NCBI GenBank assembly: GCA_030765055.1 | Contig: CM060958.1 | Location: 108,196,627-108,260,626, forward strand | Source of the DNA: Mantis religiosa | Lineage: Eukaryota; Arthropoda; Insecta; Mantodea; Mantidae | Reading direction: 5' to 3' | Length of the DNA stretch: 64,000 nt | Made by a program: the position numbers and the translations under genes | Shown here: one piece after another, positions 34,423-45,625 of the stretch | Numbering within the stretch: position 1 is the stretch's first letter | Layout: each line of letters begins with the position of its first letter | Notes under the pieces: generated by a model | Databases searched by the model: none | Seen by the model: the letters and a program-made list of their open reading frames with translations, nothing else | What the model was told of the DNA's origin: nothing

Positions 34423-35390
34423 GAGCTTGGTGATTCAAGGCTACCGCCCCCATGAACTGGAGACCTTGAGTTCCGTTGCTGTGCCACTTGTTGCTCACGT
34501 GGGGACGGTCAGGACCGCATTAAGATACTTTTAAATCATTACATTTGATAAAAACTTGTTTGTGTACAGGTGGTTTAATTTCTTCAGCACCAACCGAGCA
34601 GGAAATATCACCTTTTGTTTCAAAAGATTCTCTTAAGTTCAGTTTAAATAAATGAACAGGACATGTGAGCATCGCCATCTAAACAAAATGTATACGTGAG
34701 CAGTCGAATGTCAACTGTTGGTTCCTTAGTTAACCCTTCAAGCCCTTGCGACCTTGATGCGTCCATCAACTTGCCGAATCATCTTCGGAAATAGAACTAC
34801 TGTTCATACATGTAAGGCTGGATCAAGAGAACATCAACAATAGACGTTCACTTTTGCGTAATCGTGCCTTAGGCACGATTCTTGAGTTATCTGACAGTTG
34901 AACGTGTGAATGAAACTGCCTGATAGCTGGTCACTTAGATAATAAAATATAACACACATGCACTTCAAATTAGATTTGTGTTAACTTGTTTGTAGCCGAG
35001 AAGTGTGCTGTTCTTCTGAATGTTTGCATGGCTCCAGTGGATTTCTGTGAACGCAGTACGGGACAGAGGATATCCGCAGAGAATGTTGACATAACTTTCT
35101 GTGAATGCATGATAGGAACGTGTACTCGCCGGAAGACAGTATGAGGGGGTGTCCTCTCTCGAGGTGCAAGGAGAAAAGTACGACATTGCAGCTCACGATG
35201 TCATATATAGATCTAAAACGATCCTGTATCGAACATATGGAAGATGAGAGAAGAAAAGACAGTAACTGAGTGCTCTTGCGCTCCTTATTGATGGAGGAAA
35301 ATTTATAGGTGTTTCTATTGCAGAAATTCTTTCTATTCCACTCCACTATCTTAACAATAGATCGTAATAGTTTGGGATACATTACACTTA
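34423..35390. other. Unassigned region
   Basis: Contains a short palindrome at 34860-34880 (AATCGTGCC, TTA, GGCACGATT). Otherwise unassigned. Confidence 0.3.
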
Positions 35391-35546
35391 TGCCCGATTC
35401 CACCAACAGATGTTAAGAGTTAACACGTGTTTAGCAATAGTTAAAACAAAAATTGCATTTCACCAACAAGTGTTAGCTTAACGCTCTTGTTAAACTAACA
35501 AGCCAAATTTCTGTCGTTAAGTGCTTAACAATTGTAAATAGTCAAG

Positions 35547-35777
35547 ATGGCGGGCTTGAACTCAGCTGTTGATGTCGATTTGCTATATTTAAGACCGTCT
35601 AAATGGCATTCGTAGAGTACGACCTATGAGGAGAAATGGTTTTGAGGAGTTATCAGAAGAAAATTTTCTACAGAGGTATAAACTGTCGAAACAAGTTGCT
35701 ATGAAGGTTACTGCGGAAGTACAAGAGAGGTTAGAACATGCATCGAAAGGAATATACCGATCTCGCCTTTGCTTCAA
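35547..35777 (+). pseudogene. Harbinger-like transposase N-terminus, broken
   Basis: ATG at 35547 gives MAGLNSAVDVDLLYLRPSKW before a stop. A shift of frame then restores RVRPMRRNGFEELSEENFLQ and RYKLSKQVAMKVTAEVQERL then EHAS. This pattern (R-rich start, FxELxxxxFxxRYxLSK) is that of the N-terminal segment of PIF/Harbinger transposases. Copy 2 at 61354 preserves the junction in frame (NRLNDIRYRVRPMRRNYFEE), which shows that the break here is a lesion. The DDE domain is not present in either copy. Confidence 0.65.
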
Positions 35778-35999
35778 GTATTAATAACTTTGAGATTTTA
35801 TAATTCACGAATTATGTGGATAATACACTGTCCAACACCCGTCTTGAAACGTTCATGTCACTTGTCCTTCGCATCTCGTTTTAAATTTACGCAATACTGA
35901 GTTAGAATATGCATCGAAAGGATTATGCCGATCTTGCCTTTGCTTCAAGTATTAATAACTTTGCTATTTTATAATTCACTGAATTATGTGGATCATATA

Positions 36000-36227
36000 C
36001 TATAATATACTGTCCACCTCCCGTCTTGAAACTTTAAGTTTGTTCTCCTTCGCACCTCGTTTTAAATTTACGTAATACTGACGAAGTTGTTTGGTGCTTG
36101 TAGTAGTGACACATGCATTTGAGTTAAATTCGTTTCCAATAATTTCCCCGTGACATCTTTCTCTTTCTTTCTCCATGGATAAGAAGTTTGTCACACGGCT
36201 TTGTCTACGATTTTGTTCGTCCGCCAT
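36000..36227 (-). pseudogene. Myb/SANT-like accessory protein of Harbinger, copy 1
   Basis: Frame from 36227: MADEQNRRQSRVTNFLSMEK, then IIGNEFNSNACVTTTSTKQL, RQYYVNLKRGAKENK. The motif W/I-x3-FNSNxxVTxRxxKQLRxxYxNLKR is that of Myb/SANT-like DNA-binding proteins encoded by Harbinger elements and related host genes. Compared with copy 2, the segment with VEIVTKYKDTVENKRADVVN is missing, so the first helices are deleted. It runs convergently to the transposase remnant. Function in an intact element: DNA binding and nuclear import of the transposase. Confidence 0.65.
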
Positions 36228-36459
36228 TTTTCAGCTTGTGCAGACGAAAATGAAAACAAAGGTGCATCACATAATATGACTCATCCATAGCCTTCTATAG
36301 CTGAGATATTTACAAGTCTCTTGGCGTTAACACGTGTTTGTTAACATTTTCAGAAAACAGGTTGGTGAAATGCAAGAAATTTAACTTTAGTGTTAACGCT
36401 GTGACAATTATGTTACATTTGTTAACGTCGATTTTAACATCTGTTGGTGAAATCGGGCA

Positions 36460-36780
36460 TAACTGCTGTAACATTAGTATTCCGTCGTGATATGTTGAAA
36501 GTCAAGCCGTAATCTTTCTCAGATAACAAATTGCTTTAAACCACCTTCTCGTGAGAGGAAAACAGAATTGAAGAATTTATTGGTAGATAGAAACTACAGT
36601 TGCAGAGGCATATAAACACGTCCATTTGTAGCATTAGTAGTTAAACGTAAACTTTTATCCATCATTCAAAGGCCATACACCGAAGGACCCTCCAATATGT
36701 TTGTTCTTAAACCTTTAAATGCATTTAATATATTTAATTGCGTTATTATAAATCGAAGAAATATCTTAAATATGTTAAGA
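36460..36780. other. Unassigned region
   Basis: Nothing recognised. The block AGCCGTAATCTTTCTCAGATAA at about 36513 also occurs near 30161. Confidence 0.3.
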
Positions 36781-36990
36781 TGCCCGCCTTGGTAGCTTAG
36801 GTATGAGCGTGTCTGCCTCACGTTTAAGAGGTCCCGAGTTCCAATTCGGTCAGGGTGAGTTACCTGGATAAGGATAGTTCCAGGGTTTCTCCTTATCCTG
36901 AAAGAGGAATGTCTTGTAACTCTAGCTCTATGGACCCTGGATTCATTTGAGCATCATTACAGGGTGATTTAATATTGGAGGGTGTAAATT
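36781..36990 (+). repeat. SINE family A
   Basis: GCCCGCCTTGGTAGCTTAGG head, GGTCAGGGTGAGTTACCTGG, then a shortened 3' part to TGGAGGGTGTAAATT. Confidence 0.88.
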
Positions 36991-37803
36991 AAAAAAAATG
37001 AAATAAGAACTTAATGTTTTACAGTTTTTTTCTCACTCAAATCACATGAAGTAAATATAGAAAGAGTTTATGCAGGGATACAGTAAGTCATGTGAGTGAA
37101 ATACGTCAGAATTTATGAATTTATGTCCTACCTGACATTTTACTTAAGATAACTGAAGAATGATGGACGTTTTCACTTAACTCTCGGTTTTATGCACTGA
37201 TTACCTTAGTCGTTTTCACCTAGCGTTTGTTTCTGCTGTTGTTGGCTTTATGAAACTTCAATACGCAGAACCGTGGTTACGTAAGCTCACGTATGACGAT
37301 TTCTGTTGAATCAGCGGCCAAGGGCGGGTCAAACTCTCAGATAATCTCGATAAACACATTCAATTAGCGTTAGGATAATCTCCAGGAACATCTGTCGCGG
37401 TCACACACGTGTGGCCACTTTCATGTGACGAGTTCTAGAGCAAATTAAGCAAATAAACGTGATGTTGAATTGGTTTGTGGTTTGACCCTAACAAAAGTAA
37501 TATGACTTCCTCTACCATTGTACAAATAATTCTTCTATATACTTTTGTTAATTATGATATAGTAGGTACAATTGGAACAGGGTGAATGTGGTAGTTTTTA
37601 AGTGACAGTCGAATGTCTTAACAGCTGCTCCCTAAGTGACGACTTAGCATGGCCAAGAGATGAAAATATGAATAACGACATCCTAGTTAAGGCAAGTATT
37701 TGAAAATTCAAACAAATAACAGGGATTACCTCGGAAATAATTAGTGCTATAAAAGAAAAAAAAATGACAGTCACCCAGAATGAAAGGGACCTCAGCCTAC
37801 CCC
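36991..37803. other. Unassigned, includes repeat N-like segment
   Basis: 37570-37740 resembles repeat N on the minus strand (GAAAATTCAAACAAATAAC). The rest is unassigned. Confidence 0.35.
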
Positions 37804-38040
37804 TGGCCTTGCCGTATCCGAGTGGTTAGACAGCTCGACTCTCACCAAAGCGGCCGGGGCTCTATTCCAGGCGACCGCATGTGAGATTTGTGCTGGACAA
37901 AGCGGCGTAGGGGCGCGTTTCCTCCGGGTTCTCCGGTTTCCCCCGCCATCTCATTGCACCGGTGTTCCATATTCATTTCATGTATCAATGTCACGCCTGC
38001 GGTGTCGCCTGTCGTAAAAGCGGGCGTTAAACACATAAAA
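37804..38040 (+). repeat. SINE family C, copy 1
   Basis: tRNA-like head (GCCGTATCCGAGTGGTTAGA, then GACTCTCACCAAAGCGGCC), then a body with CCGCCATCTCATTGCACCGG and TCGTAAAAGCGGGCGTTAAA. It matches 58570-58784 in inverse orientation. An internal block near 37885-37915 differs. Confidence 0.85.
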
Positions 38041-38302
38041 AACAACTACCCCCTGAAAATTCATAAAAACGTCTCTTTTGTTATAACTATATATATAACT
38101 ATATATATATCAAAATCAAAATTTTCGAAAGGGTAGCTTCTTTTGTTTTGTTTAATTTATGCATTTCAGGTAATATCTTAGGATGGAAGCTTTGAGTATT
38201 GCAACAGCGCCTTACGTCTGTTAAGCAGTTTTAATTTACGTCCTCCAAGTTAGGAAATAATCATTTCTTCCATACTAGCCGTGTTTAGGCCAAGGTTTTG
38301 AA

Positions 38303-38405
38303 CGAGTAGAGCCAAACTGAAAAGTTCAATGCCATAGCCGGGATTTGAACCTCGGATCTCCCGCTCTCCGTGCGGCTGCTCTAACCATCTGAGCTACTGT
38401 GGCCC
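38303..38405 (-). repeat. SINE family D, left arm of inverted pair
   Basis: Minus strand: CAGTAGCTCAGATGGTTAGA, GCAGCCGCACGGAGAGCGGG, a perfect B box GGTTCAAATCC, then CATTGAACTTTTCAGTTTGG. A tRNA-like head with no further body. Confidence 0.85.
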
Positions 38406-38499
38406 GCTACTATGGATGTCTCATACTATATGAAAACCCCTAGTGATCTACCGGGAAAACACATGTCAGTTGGAGAATTTAATGTCATGTCGGCATGTT

Positions 38500-38597
38500 G
38501 GCCAGAGTAGCTCAGATGGTAAGAGCAACCGCACGGAGAGAGATCCGTGGTTCAAATCCCGGCTATGGCATTGAACTTTTCAGTCTGGCTCTACTCG
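38500..38597 (+). repeat. SINE family D, right arm of inverted pair
   Basis: GGCCAGAGTAGCTCAGATGG, CCGCACGGAGAGAGATCCG, GGTTCAAATCCCGGCTATGG and CTTTTCAGTCTGGCTCTACT. It is the reverse complement of the left arm apart from small changes, including loss of about 3 bp in the anticodon arm. Confidence 0.85.
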
Positions 38598-38806
38598 TCC
38601 TGCAAGGCTGTCACATAGAACGATGAATGAAATGGGTGAAATGACACTTAAATGAGTCCAGGGTCCATAGAACTTAAGAGTTACCCAACGTTCATCTTTT
38701 AGGATAACAGAAAACCCCGGGAAAATGTTATCAAGGTAACTCACCCTAACAGAGCTTCGAACTCGGAACCTCTTGAACGTGAGGCAGATACGCTACCGAG
38801 GCGTGC

Positions 38807-39450
38807 TTGTTTAGCAGTTCTTATTTAAAACTAAACCTAAATTGTCCCTCTTTAGATGACTGCAGTGCTTTGAGATTGTGAAGGTAGTTTCAAGGCTGCC
38901 GCACCCCAGCTTGTACCTTGTTACATTTAGTACAAAAAATGCAGTGGGCGTACTTACAACTTGTGACCGTGAGTGCCAACTCAAGCAATTGTTTAAATTG
39001 CTGGCAGTAAGCGATATGATACATTTGCGTTCAACAGTCTGGTGTTCACAGCAGTCTTTACAACTGAGAGCGCGCTGCATTCGCTTGTTATCTTTTTACC
39101 AGAAGAACGAAGTATTTGTAACTTGTAGTACAGTAAGTTACGAAACACAAATTGACCACTTGGTAGCTGTGTGATATTAAAGGCCAGCCAATTATATACA
39201 CAAATGTAAATTATATATTGCAGCCACCTGTTTGTCACTTGACAGAAAGCTGTTTTGATTCCCTCTTCTTATTATTGCTTAATTCGTTCACATTATATAT
39301 GATTTCTCAAGCCTGCCAATGTATGACAAGTTGCTGAACAGAGTGTACTGTCTACTGTCTACTCACCACAAAAGGGCAAGCGGGGCCTGAGGAGGGAGAG
39401 AGGCTTATACTGTTTAGCTGCTCTGTTTGTGGATTTGTTTATTGTCGTGT
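38807..39450. other. Unassigned, with a diverged piece of tandem repeat L
   Basis: 39122-39160 (GTACAGTAAGTTACGAAACA) resembles the anchor of repeat L at 39797 and 40365. No gene recognised. Confidence 0.4.
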
Positions 39451-39451
39451 T

Positions 39452-39705
39452 GGTCGAACGGTTACCATGGATTTATCTTTGATGATAGATACCTCTCAGA
39501 TAACGCACTGATTACTCCACGAGAGTGAACCTCTGTCATTTGTGATTCCTGAGAAAACTCCATTTGCTGAAGTGATGCGTTCATTGGTGTTCAGCACAGA
39601 TCCTAGAAGAGCAGCAGTTGCCCTCTCACTCTTACAAGAATAATCAGCGTGTTATCTGAGAGGTATCTATTACCAAAGATAAATCCATGGTATCACTCGA
39701 CAGAG
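39452..39705. repeat. Long inverted repeat, about 75-bp arms
   Basis: Left arm with ACCATGGATTTATCTTTGAT and ATAGATACCTCTCAGATAAC. The right arm is its reverse complement (GTTATCTGAGAGGTATCTAT to GATAAATCCATGGTATC), about 90% identical. The spacer is about 100 bp. Possible MITE or hairpin precursor. Confidence 0.8.
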
Positions 39706-39706
39706 C

Positions 39707-40580
39707 TTGAGGCATATTTACCTTCAGGTGACCAGCGCTGTCATCCTCCGTTATGGGGTCTTATCCGATTAGAGGAGCGAAATATTAGTAAGTTGACGTA
39801 CAGTAAGTTACAGAACACAAATAGAGCCATTGGAAGCTGCATGTGTCTATATGATATGTTTTCTCGCGCCTGCCGATGTATGACACATTGCTGTCCGGAA
39901 CACATGATTATATCTAAACAGAGTAGACATACATTGGACTCAGTGTATGTCGATAAGCTGAGGTAAACATCTCTGTGTTGCGAATTTTTTCCGATACGCC
40001 TTCTCGTTTTGTCATGTAGTAACCGTTCGAGCAGCACGAAATGTTGTGTATGAGAGTACATATGAGTCACCCATGCTGCCAGATCTAATACTTGTTTCCG
40101 TAACTGCAGTGATAAGTATTGTGTATCGGTAAGTTACGTGACAGCTCTGTACTTTACATGAATCTAGGCGAGCATAAACATCATACAGACAACAAAAGTG
40201 ATTACCTTAGATATTGCTCTGTTTTGCCTTCTTGTGTTGGGTGGACAGTACATATTACTCGAAATATCGTTGAGGCGTATCGACCTTCAGGTGACCAGCG
40301 CTGTTATCGTCTCTTATCGGGTCTTATCTTGTCGATTGGAAGAGTGAAATATTAGTAAGTTGATGTACAGTAAGTTACGAAATACAAATAGAACTATTGG
40401 AAGCTGCGGGTGTCTATATGATATGTTTTCTCGCGCCTGCCGATGTATGACACATTGCTGTCTAAAACGAGTATACATACATTGGACTCGCCGTGTATGT
40501 ACGATAAGCTGAGGCAAACATCTCTGTGTTGCGAATTTTTCCCGATACGCCTTCTCGCTTTGCCATGTAGTACACTGTCT
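39707..40580. repeat. Tandem repeat L, two units, period about 567 bp
   Basis: Blocks 39707-40025 and 40273-40580 share CCTTCAGGTGACCAGCGCTG, GTACAGTAAGTTAC, TCTATATGATATGTTTTCTC, GATGTATGACACATTGCTGT and GCTGAGGTAAACATCTCTGT. The interval between them is unique. No conserved coding frame is evident. Confidence 0.85.
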
Positions 40581-40699
40581 CGCCATGTATGTGCGATAGG
40601 CTTGCGTAAACAGTGCTTCGTGTTTCATCACTTACTGTATGCCAGGTTATTAAAATTGCGCCCTTCTAGTAAAGAAAACAAACGAATGCAGATCACTGA

Positions 40700-41344
40700 A
40701 GGTTAATATGCCTTAAGCTCTGCCATGTGATAAACCTCGTCGACGTCATAAAACAATAGACAAACTGCAACTGCGTATGTGCAATGCATAACCGATGCAC
40801 GCATATTTGTCATTGATTGTACCACCCAGTCGATCTGATAACTCGTATCTGTTATCAAGCTTTTCACATATCTAACTCTGTACATTGGCTTCTCATGTAT
40901 ATGTGTCAACTGTAATATAATCAGCATTCGATACGACTTGCAATTACACAGCACGGCAACCTAACGAATCCGTCAAACATAAGAGATCTAGAGATCTACA
41001 TATACTTTTTGGGGTCGATAAAGGCGATGTTTGTTACGCAACAATTGGAATTCAATGCGGAAGCATTACACAACAATGAGCATACCTGCGGATTCCAGAT
41101 CACGTCGCCAAGGACGACGTGCTACACGAACTCTGCGGTTCCTCAACAGCCCAACTTGAAAGCGATACCGTGCGGTTTCTAAACTGCTCGGAATTCGTAC
41201 AGAGCCGGCCAGGGTTTAAGGATCGAAGTTTCTTGCACCTTCCTCTTGGCCAATAGTTGATACAGTATAACATAACAAGAAACAGGTCTCTGTGGGCTTA
41301 GGGATGAAACTGTATGGTGACCAAAAAGTAAAGTGTTTATCTCA
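40700..41344. other. Unassigned region
   Basis: Nothing recognised. Confidence 0.3.
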
Positions 41345-41560
41345 CTACTTCACGTTAATCGAAATAAATATTTGCAGAAATTATCATATTGCTAATTTTC
41401 TTGTAGGTACAAGAATGTATGAGAAAACAGAGTTTGAGTGACAGGCAAATGTTTTAAATCTGGCAGCTATGTGATAGCTTGAAATTCAGTTCTCTTTGCA
41501 TGACTAAGAAATCAAACGAGTAAAAGCGAAATAGTATTGGAAAATTCAAGTAAATAATAA
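41345..41560 (-). repeat. AT-rich dispersed repeat N, inverted
   Basis: Reverse complement carries TTGAATTTTCCAATACT, CATGCAAAGAGAACTGAATT and TACCTACAAGAAAATTAGCA, in the order of the plus-strand copies. Confidence 0.6.
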
Positions 41561-41821
41561 GGAATTTCACGGAAATGATGCACAAAAAATGTATTGAACA
41601 TAAATTTTGTGTTTGAACAATAGCTTTCGTTCATCAATTATGCAAAAATTTTCTAGAATGTAAAGGACTTTGAGAAATGCCCTAAAATTCAAAATATAGA
41701 TTTCATTAGTGTTGAAAATAACTTAAAAATGGTGTTTTAAGCAATATCTTTAGTCGCTTTTGAAGAAGTCAAAATTTTTGAAAAGTATTCAATGTAAATG
41801 GTAGTCTGGGGTGAGGATACT

Positions 41822-42785
41822 GAGCGGGATGGCTCAGGTGGTTTCTGGCCTTCATTTGGGAGGCCCGGGCTCGATTCCCGTGGCCGACCTACCGGACGCA
41901 TGGGCTTTTTTCCGAGGATTTTCCCGGATCACCAGACGAATGCTGGTTAATTACATCCCCCGAATTTCCTGATCCCGTAGGGGGGGGGACCCCCCCCTTC
42001 AGCTGCCGTGGTGCGGACGCTTCGGACCTCTAGCACTCGTAGTACCTCTGACGTTACTAGAGAAACCTCGGGTCGAACATTGGAGCCCCTCGCTGATTGG
42101 GAGTTGTTCGGATTGGGTTGAACTCGAGGGGACAGTGGTTCCCAATACCCGTGGGAGATCGGGTACGTCTCCGGACGGGGTTGAGGGAAGCCATATATTC
42201 CCGCGTACTAGCCTGCATAGCTAGTAGAAGGTGTGCTAGATCACCAGGTGGCCCCAGAGAGGTTGATCGGTAGCCTTCCCCTTTTTGGGGTTGGCGCGCA
42301 TAAGTGGTGTATCCACTTCCATCCCATCTTGTGTTTTCGGACCAGATGGGGGGGGGTGCTTGTTAATCTTTAGGTCTTGCCCTACTGGAAAGCACCACGG
42401 AGGCGCCGGGCGTCCTTCGGGGACAGCTCGGTAACTCCCTGGTACAACAGGGAGGTCAACGACGGCTGCATGTGTAGAACCTACTCGTAATGTCCTTCAT
42501 ACTATCTCTATTACCATATCCTTCATCTGATGGTTTCTTAGGGTGGAAGTGTCGGTGGGTGTCTCAGCCCTTGGTAAAGCCTTCCTCCTTGGTAGGACGG
42601 TTGCCGGTCTCCGAACCCAGGTCTCGTGTTGAGACTGTTTCCGAACCAGAGTAGGGTAGGATGTCCTTTATCCTGAAGTTCCCATTTAAGTAAAATATAG
42701 GGACCCTGCCCTCTGCATTGTCGTAGCTGTCCTGTCTCCTCTCGCCTCATCCTTCCTCCCGGAGATGCCCCAGTTGGGATAGTTC
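41822..42785 (+). repeat. SINE family B, split by repeat E
   Basis: Head AGCGGGATGGCTCAGGTGG and the block CCCCCGAATTTCCTGATCCC stop at a G/C run near 41990. The body resumes near 42500 (CTATCTCTATTACCATATCC) and continues through GGAAGTGTCGGTGGGTGTCT and GGGACCCTGCCCTCTGCATT to about 42785. Confidence 0.8.
42036..42460. repeat. GC-rich interspersed repeat E, copy 2
   Basis: Same orientation as 888-1310 and highly similar. On the minus strand the frame seen in copy 1 is again open, with mostly conservative changes, up to a TGA near 42001. It interrupts a family B SINE. Confidence 0.75.
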
Positions 42786-43079
42786 AAGACTGTTCGCAAT
42801 GCCGAATCCTCTCCGATATAATCCTGCACCAGTTCCTGGGGTGAAGGTATTTTCGAGAAATTCTTCGTGTCTCATCTTTGAAAGTTGTTGCACTTAACTG
42901 CCTACCAAATTTCGTATGCAATTGCCTTTTAATGACAAATAAGACATTTTGAATTTTCTGCGAGATTTCCCCAGAAGTCCTCTTCATTCCGGATGACCTT
43001 TGGAAATTATAACCCGAAAGAGATGAACAAATTTTTAATGCACAAAAAAGTAGGTCTCTTAACATACTATTTTTGAATT
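42786..43079. other. Unassigned region
   Basis: Nothing recognised. Confidence 0.3.
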
Positions 43080-43325
43080 AGCCGTTTCCAAAATATTCCT
43101 TGTTATTTATTTGAATTTTCCAGTATTTTTCTTTTCCCAAATCGGAAGTCATTCTTTTTTTAACAAGAAATTTAAAAGCAGATACACAGCAACCCGTTCA
43201 TAAAGTCTACTGTATTCTTACATTCCTCCTTTACCTCAAAGAAAATTGATAATAAGAAAATGTTTATTCCGATCGAAATGAAGCAACTAGAGGAATAAAT
43301 GTTTGTAAGAAAATTTATCGAAGGA
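43080..43325 (+). repeat. AT-rich dispersed repeat N
   Basis: TTTGAATTTTCCAGTATT, AAAGTCTACTGTATTC, AAAGAAAATTGATAATAAG and ATGTTTATT in the family order. Confidence 0.65.
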
Positions 43326-45339
43326 AAGAGAAAGTTTTGCGAGTGCAAGGTTTCTTTTTATTTCGAAAAGAAAAGCTAAAATTTCATTTCTTTTAAATTT
43401 GATGTTCATTTTAATTTTAGGTATTAAAGGTGTTATCATAGCGTGCACGTCAATTGACATTGTAGGCTATAAAACGTTCTTGGCGAGAATGTCTATTCTT
43501 CACGTGTAGGCGATGTTCTTGCGTCACAAAAGCACATTTCATACGAGAAATAATTATCCAACTGATCGTAAACCTTAGACCATTGCTAATTTTGCTAGGA
43601 TGGGCATAAAAGTCAGATAATGAAATAGTTATTATCTTTGATGCCAAAGGAGAGGTGTTTTTAATGTAATTACTGACTAAATGACGAATCTGGAAGTGTC
43701 AAAACATAATTGCCCAGAGTAGTAGATATAAACAGTTGTAAATCATGTGTTACCATGGTTACAAACTGACAGCAAAGCTGAAGCGAATAAACCAAAGTGA
43801 GACACTTTAGCAAGCGTGATAGCCATTAGCAAGTAAATTTCAGTTCAATTTAGTGAATTGATAAACCTCGAGGCAGAAGATGTTGCCTTTCACCAAGATA
43901 ATTCGAACTGCCTTAGGACAGTCATTTGGCCTGTTACAAAATGGGTCAACTAGTGTCTAATCTCGAAGCCCTCCCCTAACCGACGTCTGCTGTGGTTTCG
44001 TAATTCCCTGGGGTCAAGATTAATTCCTGTGAAAGTGGAGAAATTGTGCGCATCTGCCCCTAAGGCTCTTGTCCATCACATACTTTCGATTATTATCGGC
44101 TTTCGTCTATGCGCGAAACTCGATTTTGTTTTTACTTGCTTGCAATCTGTTTTTGTTTTTATTTATTCCTCGCCGTGGCGAAGAGTCACCTTAAGTTTGG
44201 CAGAATTATTGGGAGCGGTTTTCGTACTTTGCACCTGTCGCAATGTAAACATCCTGTACTGTAGCAGATAAAATCCTGAGAACAAAAGAGTGGCGTGTGT
44301 GCGAGTCAATAATCGACTACCGTTCTTTGTTTGGTCGATTCTCACACGTGCGACATCCATGTTCTCAAAACACCGTGAGATGCTCAACTGTTTCTTTCCC
44401 AGACTAAACGCAACTTTCGGCTGTTTATCAAGTCACAACGTTACAACTTTCTTGTTTCTGCATAGTAAGTACTAGGCATTCACAATATATTAAGATTTGA
44501 CATGCAAGGTGAAGAAAGACAGATGATGTCATTTTGCAGTCAGCTCCTCTTTTCGAAAAGCAACTAAATGTTAATAACTGGTCAAAACTTTACAGTTTTA
44601 ATTCCATAGTGGTTTTTACCGTGTAAATGCATCTTTTAACAGTTTCTACATATAACTTTGGCTGTTGGCGCTCTTGATTTTTATTTTTAAACCTTTAATG
44701 TATGTATTTTAGTCATGCATGAACAAAGACTGTTGTAGAAAAGTCACAAGTCGCTTTCAATTCTTGATAACAGTGTCTCTGTCGTAAACCCATCAATTTT
44801 AGCAAAAGTTCTTTTCGAATTTTGAAGAGCGGTCCTGGTAAGTTATCAACTTTCTTCAGTACCGGTTCTGCAGTAGATAGCCACTTTCACGGGACACTGC
44901 ATTTTTGTAATAACAGCTTGATTAAAATTCTGCTACAGTTGAGTTGATTCTATAATAACTGTCAAATAACCGATTCATGTTTCTACGTCACATAACCATG
45001 TTTTGCTAGCAAAGAGGAGCATTTCGTAATGTGGTCGACTTTTTACCACGTTAAAAATGCATTTAAAAGTACGAAATTCACTAATCTACATGATTTGTAG
45101 AATATATTTTTTTTATTCTGGGACTTTAAATAATGCAATACATGGAATATGTAGTATTTTCTGTGCATTGAAATAGCGGAGAGGAACGTGGTATATAGAA
45201 TTTACAAGAAGTATTAATATTTGAGTACTATACATTTAAACTGAACAAAACTGTTACGTCAATAAGACAAGTTTTTATAAACACGCTGCATGTTCACCCA
45301 TAATTTTAATATTTAACAGCAAAAATATAGCGTTCTTAC
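43326..45339. other. Unassigned region
   Basis: AT-rich, with several short frames that show no recognisable domain. Confidence 0.3.
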
Positions 45340-45625
45340 TTTGAATACACCTGCACGAGTGCATGCATTTCTCTGAATCTCATAGATTGCTGTGACGACG
45401 TCATAATGTGGTGGCAATACCCCAGCGCCTCACCTAGGCTGTTTGAGAAACTAATCAGCACGCACAAGTACGCCATCCTTTATTTTAGCCTTGTATATTC
45501 TCTTTTGGAACAGAATTCGTGGTATCTTTCTCGTATTTGTGGTCTACTTTGACCCCTCTACCTTTAAATGTTGTTTTAATTATAAATTAATGTTAACTAA
45601 TTTCATTATTCTAAAACACATGCAG
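45340..45625. repeat. Dispersed repeat M, copy 1
   Basis: It aligns in direct orientation with 63737-63990: TAGATTGC(T/C)GT, CCTCACC(T)(A/T)GGCTGTT, a CTTTTGGAACA/CTTTGGAACA block and TTCATTATTCTA/TTTATTATTCTA near the end. Diverged. Confidence 0.5.

Larger units (their letters stand above)
35391..36459. mobile_element. PIF/Harbinger deletion derivative, copy 1
   Basis: TIRs of about 28 bp: TGCCCGATTCCACCAACAGA at the left and the complement of TGCCCGATTTCACCAACAGA at the right. The 3-bp flanks TTA and TAA fit the PIF/Harbinger TWA-type target site with one change. Inside are a transposase N-terminal remnant (+) and a Myb/SANT-like frame (-). A tandem duplication of about 172 bp (35733-35900 and 35904-36082) lies between them. 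The catalytic core is absent. Confidence 0.85.
38231..38806 (-). repeat. SINE family A, split by an inverted SINE D pair
   Basis: The 3' end TTTACGTCCTCCAAG lies at 38235-38249. The rest, from GATGAATGAAATGGGTGAAA to CGCTACCGAGGCG, lies at 38607-38806. GTCCTCCAAG (38240-38249) and GTCCTGCAAG (38597-38606) look like the target-site duplication of the insert. Confidence 0.8.

Noticed and set aside
34860..34880. Perfect short palindrome as a terminator
   Set aside because: Nine-base arms with no T run and no adjacent gene; intrinsic terminators are not expected here.
38500..38597. Possible functional tRNA gene
   Set aside because: A and B boxes are good, but the acceptor stem does not close and an inverted copy lies next to it; this is a SINE head.
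42538..42750. 70-codon minus-strand frame
   Set aside because: Inside a family B SINE.
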